From contig JAAEOP010000450.1 of the NCBI GenBank assembly GCA_024223125.1, positions 1 through 32,422 on the forward strand: 32,422 bases of DNA. The letters run 5' to 3'. The stretch comes from Chloroflexota bacterium. GTDB taxonomy: Bacteria > Chloroflexota > Anaerolineae > Promineifilales > Promineifilaceae. Both the position numbers and the translations under genes were made by a program. Under the pieces are notes generated by a model. That model worked only from the letters and a program-made list of their open reading frames with translations. It made no database searches and had not been told where the DNA came from. Below are positions 6,825 to 16,546 of this stretch, piece by piece (within the stretch, counting starts at the first letter, position 1; each line of letters begins with the position of its first letter).

Positions 6825-8083
6825 GGCCGTACATGCCCATCCCCAATACAAACCCACTTATACGTCGTCAGCTCTGCCAGGCCCATGGGTCCCCGGGCGT
6901 GTAGCTTTTGGGTGCTGATGGCAACCTCGGCTCCCAGGCCGAATTGGCCGCCGTCGTTAAAGCGGGTGCTGGCGTTCACAAATACGGCCGCTGAGTTCAC
7001 CTCATTCACAAAACGAGTGGCGTTGCGCCAATTATTGGTTAAGATGCTGTCACTGTGATCCAGACTGTGGTCTTGAATGTGGGTAATTGCCTCATCGAGT
7101 TCGCAAATTTTTACGCCCAAAATGAGTCCCATCCATTCCGTATCAAAATCATCTGGCCCGGCGGGTACAACTGTGGCTCCATGTCCATTTTGGCTCAATA
7201 TTTCCAGGGCACGGCCGGCAGGACGCAATTCAACATTGTTTTGGGCCATGCGTTCAGCCATTTGGGGTAGAAATTGTTCGGCCACATGGGGATGTACCAA
7301 AACGGTATCGAGCGCATTGCAAACCGACGGCCGCTGCACTTTCCCGTTTTCCACAATATCCACTGCGGCCGCTAAATCGGCGCTCTCATCCACATACGCA
7401 TGGCAAATGCCAATACCGCCAGTGATGACGGGAATGGTGCTTTGTTCACGACATAATTTGTGCAGCCCATGTCCGCCGCGAGGAATCAGCACATCTACAT
7501 ACGCATCCAACCGCAAAAATTCAGCCACCAGGGCGCGGTCTGGATTATCAATGTACTGTACGGCCGCCGAAGGCAAACCCACCTTTTCCAACGCTGCCTG
7601 AATCACATTCACCAACGCCAAATTGCTGCGTAATGTCTCTTTACCGCCGCGCAAAATAGAAGCGTTGCCCGTTTTCAAACATAAAGTGGCAATATCAATG
7701 GTCACATTGGGGCGAGCTTCATAAATAACCCCCACCACGCCAAACGGAATACGACGACGGCTCAGGCGCAGCCCATTGGGCAAAACGCGAGCATCAAATT
7801 CGCCGCCCACCGGGTCTGTCAGCGCAGCCACGTTACGGGCATCCTCGGCTAAGGCGGCAATTCGTTTTTCGGTTAGTAACAAACGGTCTAACAGCGCCTC
7901 ACTCAATCCAGCGGCACGGCCGTATTCAATATCAATCCTATTTTGAGCCAGCACCACCTCTGCCTGTGCTTCTAATTCAGCCGCAATCGCCAGCAGCGCT
8001 TTGTTTTTGGCAGCGGCCGTTAAAGGGGCCAACTGACGACTGGCCGCTTTAGCAGCTTTCCCTATAGCAATTAAATTCGTCAT
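6821..8083 (-). CDS. proA: Gamma-glutamyl phosphate reductase
   Basis: A 420-residue enzyme of the aldehyde dehydrogenase superfamily. It reduces gamma-glutamyl phosphate to glutamate semialdehyde with NADPH, the second step of proline synthesis in the cytoplasm. The catalytic cysteine is C255 in [13 protein letters not shown], and the cofactor-binding region includes [15 protein letters not shown] and [13 protein letters not shown]. The C-terminal part has the family stretch [20 protein letters not shown]. Full family length (about 415-420). The ATG has an AGGAG Shine-Dalgarno (plus-strand CTCCT at 8091-8095). The usual partner proB is not adjacent. The last codons come from the edge of a short repeat. 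Confidence 0.96.
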   Translation of the reverse strand: MTNLIAIGKAAKAASRQLAPLTAAAKNKALLAIAAELEAQAEVVLAQNRIDIEYGRAAGLSEALLDRLLLTEKRIAALAEDARNVAALTDPVGGEFDARVLPNGLRLSRRRIPFGVVGVIYEARPNVTIDIATLCLKTGNASILRGGKETLRSNLALVNVIQAALEKVGLPSAAVQYIDNPDRALVAEFLRLDAYVDVLIPRGGHGLHKLCREQSTIPVITGGIGICHAYVDESADLAAAVDIVENGKVQRPSVCNALDTVLVHPHVAEQFLPQMAERMAQNNVELRPAGRALEILSQNGHGATVVPAGPDDFDTEWMGLILGVKICELDEAITHIQDHSLDHSDSILTNNWRNATRFVNEVNSAAVFVNASTRFNDGGQFGLGAEVAISTQKLHARGPMGLAELTTYKWVCIGDGHVRP

Positions 8084-8110
8084 TATTTTTCTCCTAGATG
8101 TAGTACTCTG

Positions 8111-8236
8111 TGAAGAAAGTCTTGACAGGATTTACAAGATTAACAGGATCGCTTTCATCCTGTCTTAAAACTTATTTCACACTGTAGTAGGGCAATTATG
8201 CAAATCGCCACCCGATTTGCAAAATCGGACTACAAC
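8111..8236. repeat. Two intergenic repeats: CAGGATTTACAAGATTAACAGG type and GATTTGCAAAATCG type
   Basis: The gap upstream of proA holds two repeat types and no gene. The first has GACAGGAT at 8124-8131 and its inverted copy ATCCTGTC at 8157-8164, around an internal CAGGAT unit. The second, at about 8187-8236, contains CCCGATTTGCAAAATCGG between GTAGT and ACTAC arms. It is a degenerate relative of the tandem hairpins at 22839-22877. Confidence 0.7.
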
Positions 8237-8252
8237 GACAGCTCACCATTAA

Positions 8253-9455
8253 TTAGATCGGCTTGGGCCAACGAATGAGCAACCCCATGATAACGAAGCC
8301 GACCAACAAGAGCAAAAGATAAAGTCCATTTTCCTGTAAAAATCGGATTGGTGCGGGTTGGGGTCGGTTAGCATCCAACCAATCTTGCTCTAATTGTGAC
8401 GGGGTTGTCTTGAGGGTGTGCTGCACGGCCGTGTTACAATCCTCCCCCGCTAAAAAGTCCACCAACAAACCGGGCAACGCATCATCCCCATAATTGGCCT
8501 GCACATAGCGCGTCAATGATTCACTTTGCACCCTGGCTAAAGCCGAATTGTTGGCCGGGAATTGGGCACATAAATCAGCCAGGGGGACAGTGTTGTTGTG
8601 GGTGACGGCCGTTTGCAGCATCTCCATTTCTGATGGAGAGAAAGCGCCATTTAATTGTTGGGCGATCCCTTCGCTAAACCAGGGCGGAATGGTGTGGGTT
8701 GTTTCTCCGGCCGTTTGATACAACCAAAAATAAAACAATTCTGGAGGCAGGCTGCGGGGTAAATCATTGACTGCTGTGCGGTCATTCACGGCCGTACTCA
8801 ACACCAAACCCAGCGCCGGGTCGGCACGGCCGTTTACCCAATCATGCCCATTCAAACGCAGCGCCGACCGTAAATCGGCTAAAGAGGGGTAAAGAACGAT
8901 GTCGGGGAAACGGTCAGTAGGCAATGGCAGCAGGTTAGCAATTTGTTGGCGTGTTGCCGCTACCGTTTGCTGCGCCACTAACCCAACTTCGGTCTCATCC
9001 CCGGGCCACCGGATGGCAGCCTCATCTTCCCGGACGAGTAATGTGTGCCAACCAAAACGGCCGTCTTGATAAGACAATGTTTGCGGCGGCGTTTCGATCT
9101 GATCGCCGGCCACCGTTTCTAACACCCACCAGTAGGTTACATCGGCAAAAGGGGGTAATTGGATAGCTTGGGCCGCAACTTTGTATTCGGCCGTCACTGT
9201 GCCATCAGCCATTTGTAAAAGATTAGCCGGCGCATAACTGGGGGCAGCCACATTCGGTTTTTGCAGGAAGATGGTTGCTGTTTCGATAGGTTCGTTGGTG
9301 ACGGCCGTTAAATCAAAATGTATTTCCCCCCCAAATGTGTAAATTGCCTCGGCCGTAAACTGTCCTCCTTGCCCATGAACCGACTGAAACCACAACAAAA
9401 TGCCCAAAAATATAAAAGCAAAAGGGAGTTGCCCAAAATTGTACCTGTTCAACAT
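8253..9455 (-). CDS. Exported peptidase-MA-like protein with a degenerate active site
   Basis: A 400-residue protein with an N-terminal signal sequence (hydrophobic residues 10-26, likely cleavage near VHG). It has a beta-rich domain to about residue 135, a helical peptidase-MA-like domain (about 155-345) and one C-terminal membrane helix (about 375-393) followed by RWPKPI. The strongest family cue is IPPWFSEGIAQQLNG (256-270), which in gluzincin peptidase-MA proteins follows the HEXXH helix. At the place where HEXXH is expected the sequence is PPELFYFWLYQTAG (237-250), with no histidine, so zinc catalysis is unlikely. It probably acts at the outer face of the membrane in binding rather than cleavage. 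Its ATG is 3 nt upstream (transcription-wise after) of the AEC transporter stop, so the two are co-transcribed. Confidence 0.6.
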   Translation of the reverse strand: MLNRYNFGQLPFAFIFLGILLWFQSVHGQGGQFTAEAIYTFGGEIHFDLTAVTNEPIETATIFLQKPNVAAPSYAPANLLQMADGTVTAEYKVAAQAIQLPPFADVTYWWVLETVAGDQIETPPQTLSYQDGRFGWHTLLVREDEAAIRWPGDETEVGLVAQQTVAATRQQIANLLPLPTDRFPDIVLYPSLADLRSALRLNGHDWVNGRADPALGLVLSTAVNDRTAVNDLPRSLPPELFYFWLYQTAGETTHTIPPWFSEGIAQQLNGAFSPSEMEMLQTAVTHNNTVPLADLCAQFPANNSALARVQSESLTRYVQANYGDDALPGLLVDFLAGEDCNTAVQHTLKTTPSQLEQDWLDANRPQPAPIRFLQENGLYLLLLLVGFVIMGLLIRWPKPI

Positions 9456-9458
9456 GGG

Positions 9459-10388
9459 CTACAAACCTGCCAGGGTAATGACAGCGGCAATGGTAAAGGG
9501 GCTGAGTAGAGTAGAAATGACGACAATGCCGGTCACGGCCGATGGTTGCAAATTAAACTCTGTCGCCAGAATAATAGTGAACACGGCCGGGGGCATACTG
9601 GCTTCGATGATGGAAGTAGAACGGCTAAAACCGCTCAACCCCACCAGGCCGGCCACAAAAATACCTACCAACGGCCCTATTAACAAACGTAAGGAGATGG
9701 CGGAAATAGAGAGACGGCCGTCGGGACGACCCTGAACACGTGCAATTTGCATACCCAATACCAACAGCATCACGGGAATGGCGCCGGCGCCGGCAATCTC
9801 AATACCACGCAGAAGCGGCCCAGGCAGTTCAATTTGCCAGTTATACACAATGATCGCTAACACGGCCGCGTATACGGCCGGAAATGTGACCAACCGCCGC
9901 GCCGCCTGCCCCAATGAAAGATGTCCGGCAGAAGCGATAAAAATGCCCAATGTATACAAGATCATCGTGCTGGTTAAATAATAGACTACTGCTCGCGCCA
10001 GACCCGCTTCCCCGTACCGCAGCTGATTCAGGGTAAGGCCATAGTTCCCCCCATTCACAAACATAATGACGATGAGTAAAGCGGCCGTGTCTCGCCGCGA
10101 CAACCGCAGCAGCCGAGAAACAAGCAGCCCTATGCCACCCATAATCATAATATTCAACACCGCAAACAAAGCAATATCAGCCAATTCCTGGCCCGGCAAT
10201 TGTGAATTGACCAGGGAGGAAAAGACAAGGGCGGGGCTTAAACAATTCATAACAATGGTGGAAAGAGGCCGTATATCCAACCTTTTCCAACGGTGTAAAC
10301 CGTAGCCAAAAGCAGCTACAATAAAGATAGGCAATATGTTTTGGGTAAGGACGGTGATGATGTTGTTCAAATATTTGCTCCGAGCCAT
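9459..10388 (-). CDS. AEC-family transporter (auxin efflux carrier-like)
   Basis: A 309-residue membrane protein with about ten helices in two halves, the standard AEC layout. The N-terminal half begins ILPIFIVAAFGYGLHRWKRL and contains MNCLSPALVFSSLVNSQL. The central FVNGGNYGLTLNQLRYGEAG carries the conserved N-x-G-x-x-G-L region, and the second half has GAGAIPVMLLVLGMQIAR and EASMPPAVFTIILATEF. AEC proteins export or exchange small organic anions such as malonate, malate or amino acid derivatives; the substrate cannot be read from sequence. It precedes the peptidase-MA-like gene on the minus strand with a 3-nt gap. The 226-bp region upstream is shared with the divergent binding-protein gene. 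Confidence 0.85.
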   Translation of the reverse strand: MARSKYLNNIITVLTQNILPIFIVAAFGYGLHRWKRLDIRPLSTIVMNCLSPALVFSSLVNSQLPGQELADIALFAVLNIMIMGGIGLLVSRLLRLSRRDTAALLIVIMFVNGGNYGLTLNQLRYGEAGLARAVVYYLTSTMILYTLGIFIASAGHLSLGQAARRLVTFPAVYAAVLAIIVYNWQIELPGPLLRGIEIAGAGAIPVMLLVLGMQIARVQGRPDGRLSISAISLRLLIGPLVGIFVAGLVGLSGFSRSTSIIEASMPPAVFTIILATEFNLQPSAVTGIVVISTLLSPFTIAAVITLAGL

Positions 10389-10614
10389 CTGTTTTTACGG
10401 CCGTTACCTCCAAAGTTTACCGGAGTCGGCATAATCAAGCACACCCGTTTACTTCCCATACAATCCGCAGCTTGACGGCCGTAATGGATATCCGCGCCCC
10501 TTCATCCGTCGTTGTTTTGTACATTTTCACACCATCACCGCTTCATTCATGGCAAAATAGGGTCGTTTAGTAAAAACTTATTTAGAATAGTTTTGTTTGA
10601 CTTGTGGAGGAATA

Positions 10615-11541
10615 ATGTCAAAAAACATGCTCTTTATTCTGATGTTCTTATTCTGTTCACTGGCGGCGTGTAGCGGCGAGGCAGTTCCGGCTACAGAAAC
10701 CTCGGCCGAAGAAGGTCAGGGTGGCGTTTTAGTTGTGGGCGATATTTCAGATGAAGTGGCTGAAACCATCAAAGGCACCCAACCCTTAGCCGATTATCTG
10801 GCTACCCGGCTTTCTGCCTACGGTATTGACCAGGCGGAGGTAAAAATTGCCCCCAATTTGGATACAATGATTCAGATGATTGAAAATGGAGAGGTAGATT
10901 TATACTTTGACAGTCCCTATCCCATTTTGGTTATTAGCAAAGCAACCGGCGCAGAACCGATATTACGCCGTCTGAAATATGGGGTCTCTGAGTATCATTC
11001 ACTTTTTTTTGTGCAGGCAGATAGTGAATTGGAGTCACTGGAAGATTTGAAAGGAAACATGGTGGCCTTTGAGGAATCCTTCTCCACATCAGGCTATATG
11101 CTGCCCCTTTCTTATCTGGTTGAACAGGGAATGAATCCGGTGGAGAGGGAAGGATTGGACACGGCCGTATCTAACAACGAAATAGGCTACACTTTTAGCA
11201 CGGCCGACGACACTACAATCCAATGGGTCATCAGCGGCCGTGTTCCAGTAGGCGTGATAGACAATGTGACTTTCGGCCGTTTGCCTGAAGAAACTCAGGC
11301 CGAACTAAAAATCATTGCCGCCACCGAAAATGTACCCCGGCAGTTGGTGTTGGTGCGGCCTGGTCTAAACCCAGACCTGGTAACAGCTCTGGAAACGGAA
11401 CTGTTGGCCATGGATGAAAATGAAGAAGGACAACAAGCTCTGGAAATCTTCCTGACTACTGAGTTTGATACCTTTCCCGAAGGGCCGGAAGCTGCTTTGA
11501 GCCGAATGGATGCCCTTTACGAATTGGTACAAGACCGGTAG
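10615..11541 (+). CDS. PhnD-like substrate-binding lipoprotein
   Basis: A 308-residue lipoprotein of the PhnD/SsuA/transferrin-like periplasmic-binding group. The signal ends in a lipobox SLAAC with C19 as the lipid-modified residue. The mature part starts with VLVVGDISDEVAETIKGTQP, then PLADYLATRL, MIQMIENGEVDLYFDSPYP and ESLEDLKGNMVAFEESFSTS. These are the family signatures for phosphate, phosphite or phosphonate-type ligands, though the ligand here is not certain. ATG 10615 is chosen because GGAGG lies 5 nt upstream; an in-frame TTG at 10597 would precede it. No ABC permease or ATPase is adjacent. Instead a sensor kinase and a REC-kinase follow, so a sensing role is likely by inference. 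Confidence 0.82.
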   Translation: MSKNMLFILMFLFCSLAACSGEAVPATETSAEEGQGGVLVVGDISDEVAETIKGTQPLADYLATRLSAYGIDQAEVKIAPNLDTMIQMIENGEVDLYFDSPYPILVISKATGAEPILRRLKYGVSEYHSLFFVQADSELESLEDLKGNMVAFEESFSTSGYMLPLSYLVEQGMNPVEREGLDTAVSNNEIGYTFSTADDTTIQWVISGRVPVGVIDNVTFGRLPEETQAELKIIAATENVPRQLVLVRPGLNPDLVTALETELLAMDENEEGQQALEIFLTTEFDTFPEGPEAALSRMDALYELVQDR

Positions 11542-11853
11542 CATTCCAATTTAGGGATTTAAGAAACCGTGATTTATTAACTGTTCATTCTCTTAGATTG
11601 AATCTCTCAATCTCAGTAGATCCAATTTTCAACCAATTGATGTGGATTGGAAATCTACATCTGAGACAAGAAGTGCGTTAAAAATGCACTATAATCTTAA
11701 GCTGAACGGTTTTCAACCCGCTTTCAGCGGGTTTCGTATCTCAGACGTGCATTTGCAATGCACGATGATAAATAATCAAACGAATTTTGGATCTACTGAA
11801 TCTCTTAATCTCATTTAAGATATTTACTGAATCCCTAATCCTATCCGGAATCT
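11542..11853. repeat. 312-bp gap with short repeats and a run of hairpins
   Basis: No gene is seen. Both ends carry AATCTC/GAGATT-type degenerate repeats (about 11575-11612 and 11797-11845). The middle holds three compact hairpins: GATGTGGATT-GGA-AATCTACATC (11639-11661, one G-U pair), AACCCGCT-TTC-AGCGGGTT (11715-11733) and CGTGCATT-TGC-AATGCACG (11746-11764). A looser AGTGC...GCACT pair lies near 11671-11690. TCTGAGA (11660-11666) can pair with TCTCAGA (11739-11745), enclosing the inner ones. It could be a REP-like repeat, a leader of the kinase mRNA, or a small RNA. The AACCCGCT hairpin is followed by only three Ts, so it is a weak terminator. Confidence 0.65.
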
Positions 11854-14082
11854 ATGCAATCACACTTTTGGCAGAAACGGCCGTTATCTCTCAAACTTAC
11901 CATCATTATCACGATTATTGTGGTTTTGGTAGCTCTTACCATTACTGTTGTCAGCGTACAACGTGAACGACAAACCTTTCAAACAGAATTAGAGCAACAA
12001 GCTGAAATTTTACTCAACACCCTTACTGCCAGCAGCGCCGACGCCCTGTACATTCTGGATGCCGATTTTTTATCTGACCTGATGCGAAACATGGGGGAAT
12101 TTGGGGTGGTCACATTCGGCCGATTTTATGATCGTGACGGCCGTATAGTAGCCGACGCCATTGACGAAAACACCCGCTTTTCGGCCGAATTAGATTCTTT
12201 TGGCAAGCTGCTTTTAGTCAGTGATGAAACCGTCTTCGTTTGGGAAGATGAGCAGCTCATCGCCGGCAAAGTCGTTATTTTGGGCGTCGAACGAATCGGG
12301 GCTGTTTCGGTGGGTTTACCCACCGCCCCTTTAGCTGTTAAGATTATGGCCGTGCGCAACCAGGGCATCATCGTTGCCTTCATCGTCGCTTTTATTGGTC
12401 TGCTGTTAGCCCTCATCGTCAGCCGTTCTATTACCGACCCTCTGCAACAGATGATTTCTGCCACCCAACACATCGAAAAGGGAGATCTGACGCAGCGAGT
12501 AGATATTCACACCGGCGACGAACTGGAAACATTAGGCGCTCACTTCAACCAGATGGCTGCCCAGGTAGAACAAACCCTGCACCAGATGGAGCAAGAAATT
12601 GAGGAACGTAAACGCACAGAAATTGAACTGCAAAAAGCTATAGAAGAAGCTGAAACAGCCAATCGTGCCAAAAGCATATTTCTAGCTAACATGAGCCACG
12701 AACTGCGTACCCCCATGAATGCTATTTTGGGGTTCGCCCAATTGATAGCCCGACGCAAAACCATTTCCCCCCAAGACCAGAACAATTTAGAGATTATCAT
12801 TCGCAGCGGTAACCATCTACTTACTCTGATCAATCAAGTGCTGGATATGTCCAAAATTGAAGCTGGGCGCATGTCTTTGCATGAGCAAGATTTCAACCTG
12901 TACAGTCTGTTAGAAGATTTGGAAGGAATGTTTAAGCTGCGGGCTGAAGAAAACCAGGTTCGTTTTATTGTGGATTGTGGGCCGACCGTTCCCGCTCAAA
13001 TTCATACCGACGAAATGAAGCTGCGCCAAATCATCATCAACATGCTGAATAATGCTCTAAAATTTACCGTGGAAGGGCATGTGATTTTGCGGGTACGGGT
13101 TGAACCGGCAGCGGCCGAAATAGCTGCTAATACCATCCCCCTCGCCTTTTCCATCGAAGATTCTGGCCCCGGCATTCAACCAGACGAACTAGGGAAACTG
13201 TTTGATGCCTTCATCCGCGCCCAGGCGGGCATCGAATCTGGGAAAGGAACTGGTTTAGGTCTATCACTCAGCCGCCAATTTGTCCGCTTGATGGGTGGAA
13301 ACATGACTGTTCGTAACGTCCGTAACGAACCTGGGTATGGCGCCATTTTTGAATTTAACATTCCTGTTGAACTGATTGGCGACAAACAACTGCCAACAAT
13401 AACAAAACAACGGCAAGTGACTGGTCTGGCCCCCCATCAGCCAGAAGTCCGGGCGCTGGTGGTAGATGATAGTTGGGAGAATCGGCAATTTCTAGTGAAA
13501 CTGCTGCAACCATTGGGCTTTGAGGTGAAGGAAGCGACCGATGGTAAAGAAGCGCTAACCGTGTGGAAAGCGTGGCAGCCACATCTCATCTTGATGGATT
13601 TGCATATGCCGGTGTTGGATGGGTATGAAACCACCCGGCAAATTAAAAGTCAGGAAAACGGCCAAGAAACTATTATCATTGCCGTTACCGCCAGTGCCTT
13701 TGCCGAAGAACGAGAAGCCATTTTGGCCTCTGGCTGCCTCGACTTTATCCATAAGCCGGTTCAAATCAATACCGTTCTCAATGCCATCCAAGAACATTTA
13801 GGCGTCCGTTATACTTATGCCGACGAAGCCGAAACAACAGAACCTCTACTGGCCTTCGAGATACCTCTTTCCGCTCAAACCCTGGCCACCTTACCCGCTA
13901 ACTTGCGGGCAAAATTAGAAACAGCTACCATGCAGGCTAACATGAAACATATTGAACAAACCATCTCCCAAATTCGGCCGTATGACCCCATCCTGGCTGA
14001 TGAATTAAAACGGCTGGCCGATGATTTTGAATACGGCAAAATATTGGCCGGACTACAAGCAATCGAGAAACAACATGAGTGA
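11854..14082 (+). CDS. Membrane hybrid histidine kinase (HAMP-HisKA-HATPase-REC)
   Basis: A 742-residue sensor kinase. Helix 1 spans about residues 14-36, an extracytoplasmic sensor of about 130 residues follows, and helix 2 is at about 167-189. HAMP covers about 190-245, then a coiled-coil linker. HisKA contains [20 protein letters not shown] with phospho-acceptor H282. The ATPase domain shows [16 protein letters not shown] (N box), [18 protein letters not shown] (G1) and [15 protein letters not shown] (G2). The REC domain starts [15 protein letters not shown] with acceptor D582 in [13 protein letters not shown]. The C-terminal 100 residues form a helical bundle without a clear HPt histidine. 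It overlaps the next gene by 8 nt and lies after a PhnD-like lipoprotein that may be its ligand-binding partner. Confidence 0.93.
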   Translation: MQSHFWQKRPLSLKLTIIITIIVVLVALTITVVSVQRERQTFQTELEQQAEILLNTLTASSADALYILDADFLSDLMRNMGEFGVVTFGRFYDRDGRIVADAIDENTRFSAELDSFGKLLLVSDETVFVWEDEQLIAGKVVILGVERIGAVSVGLPTAPLAVKIMAVRNQGIIVAFIVAFIGLLLALIVSRSITDPLQQMISATQHIEKGDLTQRVDIHTGDELETLGAHFNQMAAQVEQTLHQMEQEIEERKRTEIELQKAIEEAETANRAKSIFLANMSHELRTPMNAILGFAQLIARRKTISPQDQNNLEIIIRSGNHLLTLINQVLDMSKIEAGRMSLHEQDFNLYSLLEDLEGMFKLRAEENQVRFIVDCGPTVPAQIHTDEMKLRQIIINMLNNALKFTVEGHVILRVRVEPAAAEIAANTIPLAFSIEDSGPGIQPDELGKLFDAFIRAQAGIESGKGTGLGLSLSRQFVRLMGGNMTVRNVRNEPGYGAIFEFNIPVELIGDKQLPTITKQRQVTGLAPHQPEVRALVVDDSWENRQFLVKLLQPLGFEVKEATDGKEALTVWKAWQPHLILMDLHMPVLDGYETTRQIKSQENGQETIIIAVTASAFAEEREAILASGCLDFIHKPVQINTVLNAIQEHLGVRYTYADEAETTEPLLAFEIPLSAQTLATLPANLRAKLETATMQANMKHIEQTISQIRPYDPILADELKRLADDFEYGKILAGLQAIEKQHE

Positions 14083-15166
14083 TTCCCGTAATGGCGCCGA
14101 CCCGGCCAACATCTTAATTGTAGATGATACACCCGCTAATTTGCGTTTATTAGCCGGTATCCTAACCGATGCCGGCTATCAGGTACGTCCCGCCCGCGAC
14201 GGCCGTATTGCCCTGACGGCCGCCCAATCCATCCCCCCCGACCTTATTTTGCTAGACATCATGATGCCCGACATAGACGGCTATGAAGTCATCCGCCGCC
14301 TCAAAGCTGACGAACGCACCCGCGACATTCCCGTCATCTTTATTAGCGCCCTGGATGATGTCCATGACAAGATTAAATCATTTTCTCTGGGTGGGGTAGA
14401 TTACATCACCAAACCATTTCAGGCGGAAGAGGTGTTGGCCCGTGTTAAAAGCCACATCACCATTCACCGCTTGCAGCAAGATCTGCGCGACCAGGTGGCC
14501 GAATTGGATGCTTTTGCCCATACCGTCGCCCATGATTTGAAAAACCCGCTGGCCTTTATTGTCAGTATTGCAGACCTGATGCGGATGCAATATGAAGACA
14601 GCGTCCCTCCAGATTTACTGGCCCTGTTGCAAAAAGTACAGAACGCCAGTTACCGGGGTGTGAATATTATTGATGAACTACTGCTGTTGGCCAGTGTGCG
14701 TAAACAAGATGTAACCGTGAACCAGCTGGATATGCCCATGATTGTGGCTAATGTGGAAGGCCGTCTGGCTTTTATGGTTGATGAGTATAAGGCTGAGATC
14801 AATATGCCCAAAAGCTGGCCCTCGGCCGTTGGCTATTCCCCCTGGATCGAAGAAGTCTGGGTCAATTATGTGAGCAATGGTCTAAAATATGGCGGTCGGC
14901 CGCCAAAACTAGAATTGGGTGCGGCCGTGCAGCCCGATGGCCTGGTCCGCTTTTGGGTACGAGACAACGGCCCTGGCCTGACCTTGGAAAAACAAGCGCT
15001 ACTATTTACAGAATTTGGGCGTTTAAGCGAAGTGCGAATTGAAGGATTTGGGTTAGGGCTTTCCATTGTGAAGCGAATTATAGATAAGCTCAACGGCCGT
15101 GTTGGCGTCCACAGCGCCCCCGGTCAGGGCAGCGAATTCTATTTTGAACTACCTGGCATTGATTAA
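14075..15166 (+). CDS. Soluble response regulator-histidine kinase (REC-HisKA-HATPase)
   Basis: A 363-residue cytoplasmic protein. The N-terminal REC domain has [19 protein letters not shown], acceptor D61 in [16 protein letters not shown], and the switch Lys in [15 protein letters not shown] short coiled coil leads to HisKA with H153 in [16 protein letters not shown]. The ATPase domain shows [31 protein letters not shown] and [17 protein letters not shown] 14075 is preferred because its ATGAGTGA overlaps the stop of the hybrid kinase, giving translational coupling; the frame is open further upstream. It has no DNA-binding or other output domain, so signal flow probably goes from the hybrid kinase to this REC, and then by its own kinase part to an unseen regulator. 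Confidence 0.92.
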   Translation: MSDSRNGADPANILIVDDTPANLRLLAGILTDAGYQVRPARDGRIALTAAQSIPPDLILLDIMMPDIDGYEVIRRLKADERTRDIPVIFISALDDVHDKIKSFSLGGVDYITKPFQAEEVLARVKSHITIHRLQQDLRDQVAELDAFAHTVAHDLKNPLAFIVSIADLMRMQYEDSVPPDLLALLQKVQNASYRGVNIIDELLLLASVRKQDVTVNQLDMPMIVANVEGRLAFMVDEYKAEINMPKSWPSAVGYSPWIEEVWVNYVSNGLKYGGRPPKLELGAAVQPDGLVRFWVRDNGPGLTLEKQALLFTEFGRLSEVRIEGFGLGLSIVKRIIDKLNGRVGVHSAPGQGSEFYFELPGID

Positions 15167-15239
15167 CGCCATCTCCATGAAACTCGTCCCACTGTTTATG
15201 AAGTTGACCTTGAAAGGTTGAAACAATTGCTAATCTAGC

Positions 15240-16541
15240 TCAGAACAGCCGCACCTCGACCCATTCCCCGGCTAATAGTCCTCCTTTATTCAACGGCGCT
15301 TTTATTAAACCATCTGCATTGACCAGCGTATAAATGAGGTTGCTTTTACCGAAAACAGGCACGGCCGTCATCCCCTCTCCCTCGTCCACCAATCTAGCTG
15401 GAATATAATCTTCACGGCCGCTCTCACTGGCAATATTCTGGCTTAGTCTGGCCCAAACGATGCCCCGTTGGGGTATTGTCCGTGCCCCTTGCAATCGGTA
15501 AATGGCCGGGATGCCAAACATATCAAACTGCACCATCGCCGATACGGGATTTCCGGGCAAGCCCAACACCGGTTTGCCCTCCACGACCCCTACAATAGTC
15601 GGTTTACCGGGGCGGGTAGCCACGCCATGCAGCAGCACTCCTGGCTGACCCAACCCCTCGATCACCTGTACTGTCATATCGCGCACACTCACTGAAGAAC
15701 CGGCCGACATGACCAGCATATCATTTTCGGCCAACATGGTGGCGGCCGAATTCTGTAAAGCAGCAAAATCGTCGGGCACAATCCCTCCCAAAACGGGAAT
15801 ACCGCCCGCCTGCAGCGCTAATCCAGCTACTGTGTAACTGTTAATGTCCCGTATTTGTCCGGGGCCAGTTGCTTGCTGTGGGGACACAACCTCATCACCG
15901 GTGGCTAAGATGGCGATTGACGGCCGTCTACTCACCACCACTTCCGAAATCCCCAAAGCCAACAACCCGCCCAAATCTTGCGGCCGTAGCCAATGCCCGG
16001 CCGACAAAATCTGCGCCTGCTCGGCCACATCCTCACCTACTTGCAGCACATTCTGACCAGAAGCGACAGCCTTAAACACCTCGATTTCAAAGGGGAGATT
16101 GTTAATTATCAATTGTGAATTGTCAATTGGGAACGGCCGTTCACCGTTCACCGTCCACCGTCCACCGATCACCTGTGTATGTTCCACTTGCACCACCGCA
16201 TTGGCCGTGTCTGGAATCATACCGCCGGTGTGGACGATGGCTGCCTGTGCAATCCCCAACGTCACATCAGAAGCCTGCCCCATCGCTACTTCGCCGATTA
16301 CTTGTAGGAAAGCGGGAAGGCTCTCTGATGTGCCATGCGTATCGGCTGCGCGGACAGCATAACCATCCATTGTGCTGCGGCGGAATTGGGGTAAGGCATG
16401 GGGGGCGGTCACGGCCGCTGCCGTCACCCGGCCCAAGGCATCTTTTGTGGAAATTGTTTCTGGGGGGAGGACGGCCGTTAAATGATCAAACAGCAGTTTC
16501 CGAGCCTCATCAGGCGGTAACACATTAAAAAATTCAGGCAT
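15240..16541 (-). CDS. moeA: Molybdopterin molybdotransferase with a repeat-derived insertion
   Basis: A 433-residue MoeA, the enzyme that inserts molybdate into adenylated molybdopterin during cofactor synthesis. Motifs include ALPQFRRSTMDGYAVRAADT, the central IAILATGDEVVSP, and GKPTIVGVVEGKPVLGLPGN with the PGNPVSA loop. The typical four-domain order is kept. About residues 126-149 (GGRWTVNGERPFPIDNSQL and the next five) are encoded by short repeats and interrupt domain I/II between VEHTQVI and PFEIEVFKAV, in a region where family members are shorter. ATG 16541 is chosen; a TTG at 16556 would overlap the preceding stop. It is the last gene of a tight minus-strand group with YjbQ and an unknown protein. 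Confidence 0.93.
   Translation of the reverse strand: MPEFFNVLPPDEARKLLFDHLTAVLPPETISTKDALGRVTAAAVTAPHALPQFRRSTMDGYAVRAADTHGTSESLPAFLQVIGEVAMGQASDVTLGIAQAAIVHTGGMIPDTANAVVQVEHTQVIGGRWTVNGERPFPIDNSQLIINNLPFEIEVFKAVASGQNVLQVGEDVAEQAQILSAGHWLRPQDLGGLLALGISEVVVSRRPSIAILATGDEVVSPQQATGPGQIRDINSYTVAGLALQAGGIPVLGGIVPDDFAALQNSAATMLAENDMLVMSAGSSVSVRDMTVQVIEGLGQPGVLLHGVATRPGKPTIVGVVEGKPVLGLPGNPVSAMVQFDMFGIPAIYRLQGARTIPQRGIVWARLSQNIASESGREDYIPARLVDEGEGMTAVPVFGKSNLIYTLVNADGLIKAPLNKGGLLAGEWVEVRLF
16099..16170. repeat. Composite short repeat inserted in frame in moeA
   Basis: Two repeat types lie side by side. At about 16100-16130 is a run of AATTG/CAATT units, including CAATTGTGAATTGTCAATTG. At about 16139-16166 is CACCGTTCACCGTCCACCGT with one more unit. 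An ACGGCCGT octamer joins the two. These low-complexity units look like intergenic repeats of this genome, yet the reading frame of moeA passes through without a stop. Confidence 0.85.
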
Positions 16542-16546
16542 ACTGA

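Noticed and set aside
7077..7601. A 174-codon plus-strand open frame
   Set aside because: It is antisense to proA, whose motifs are complete across the same bases.
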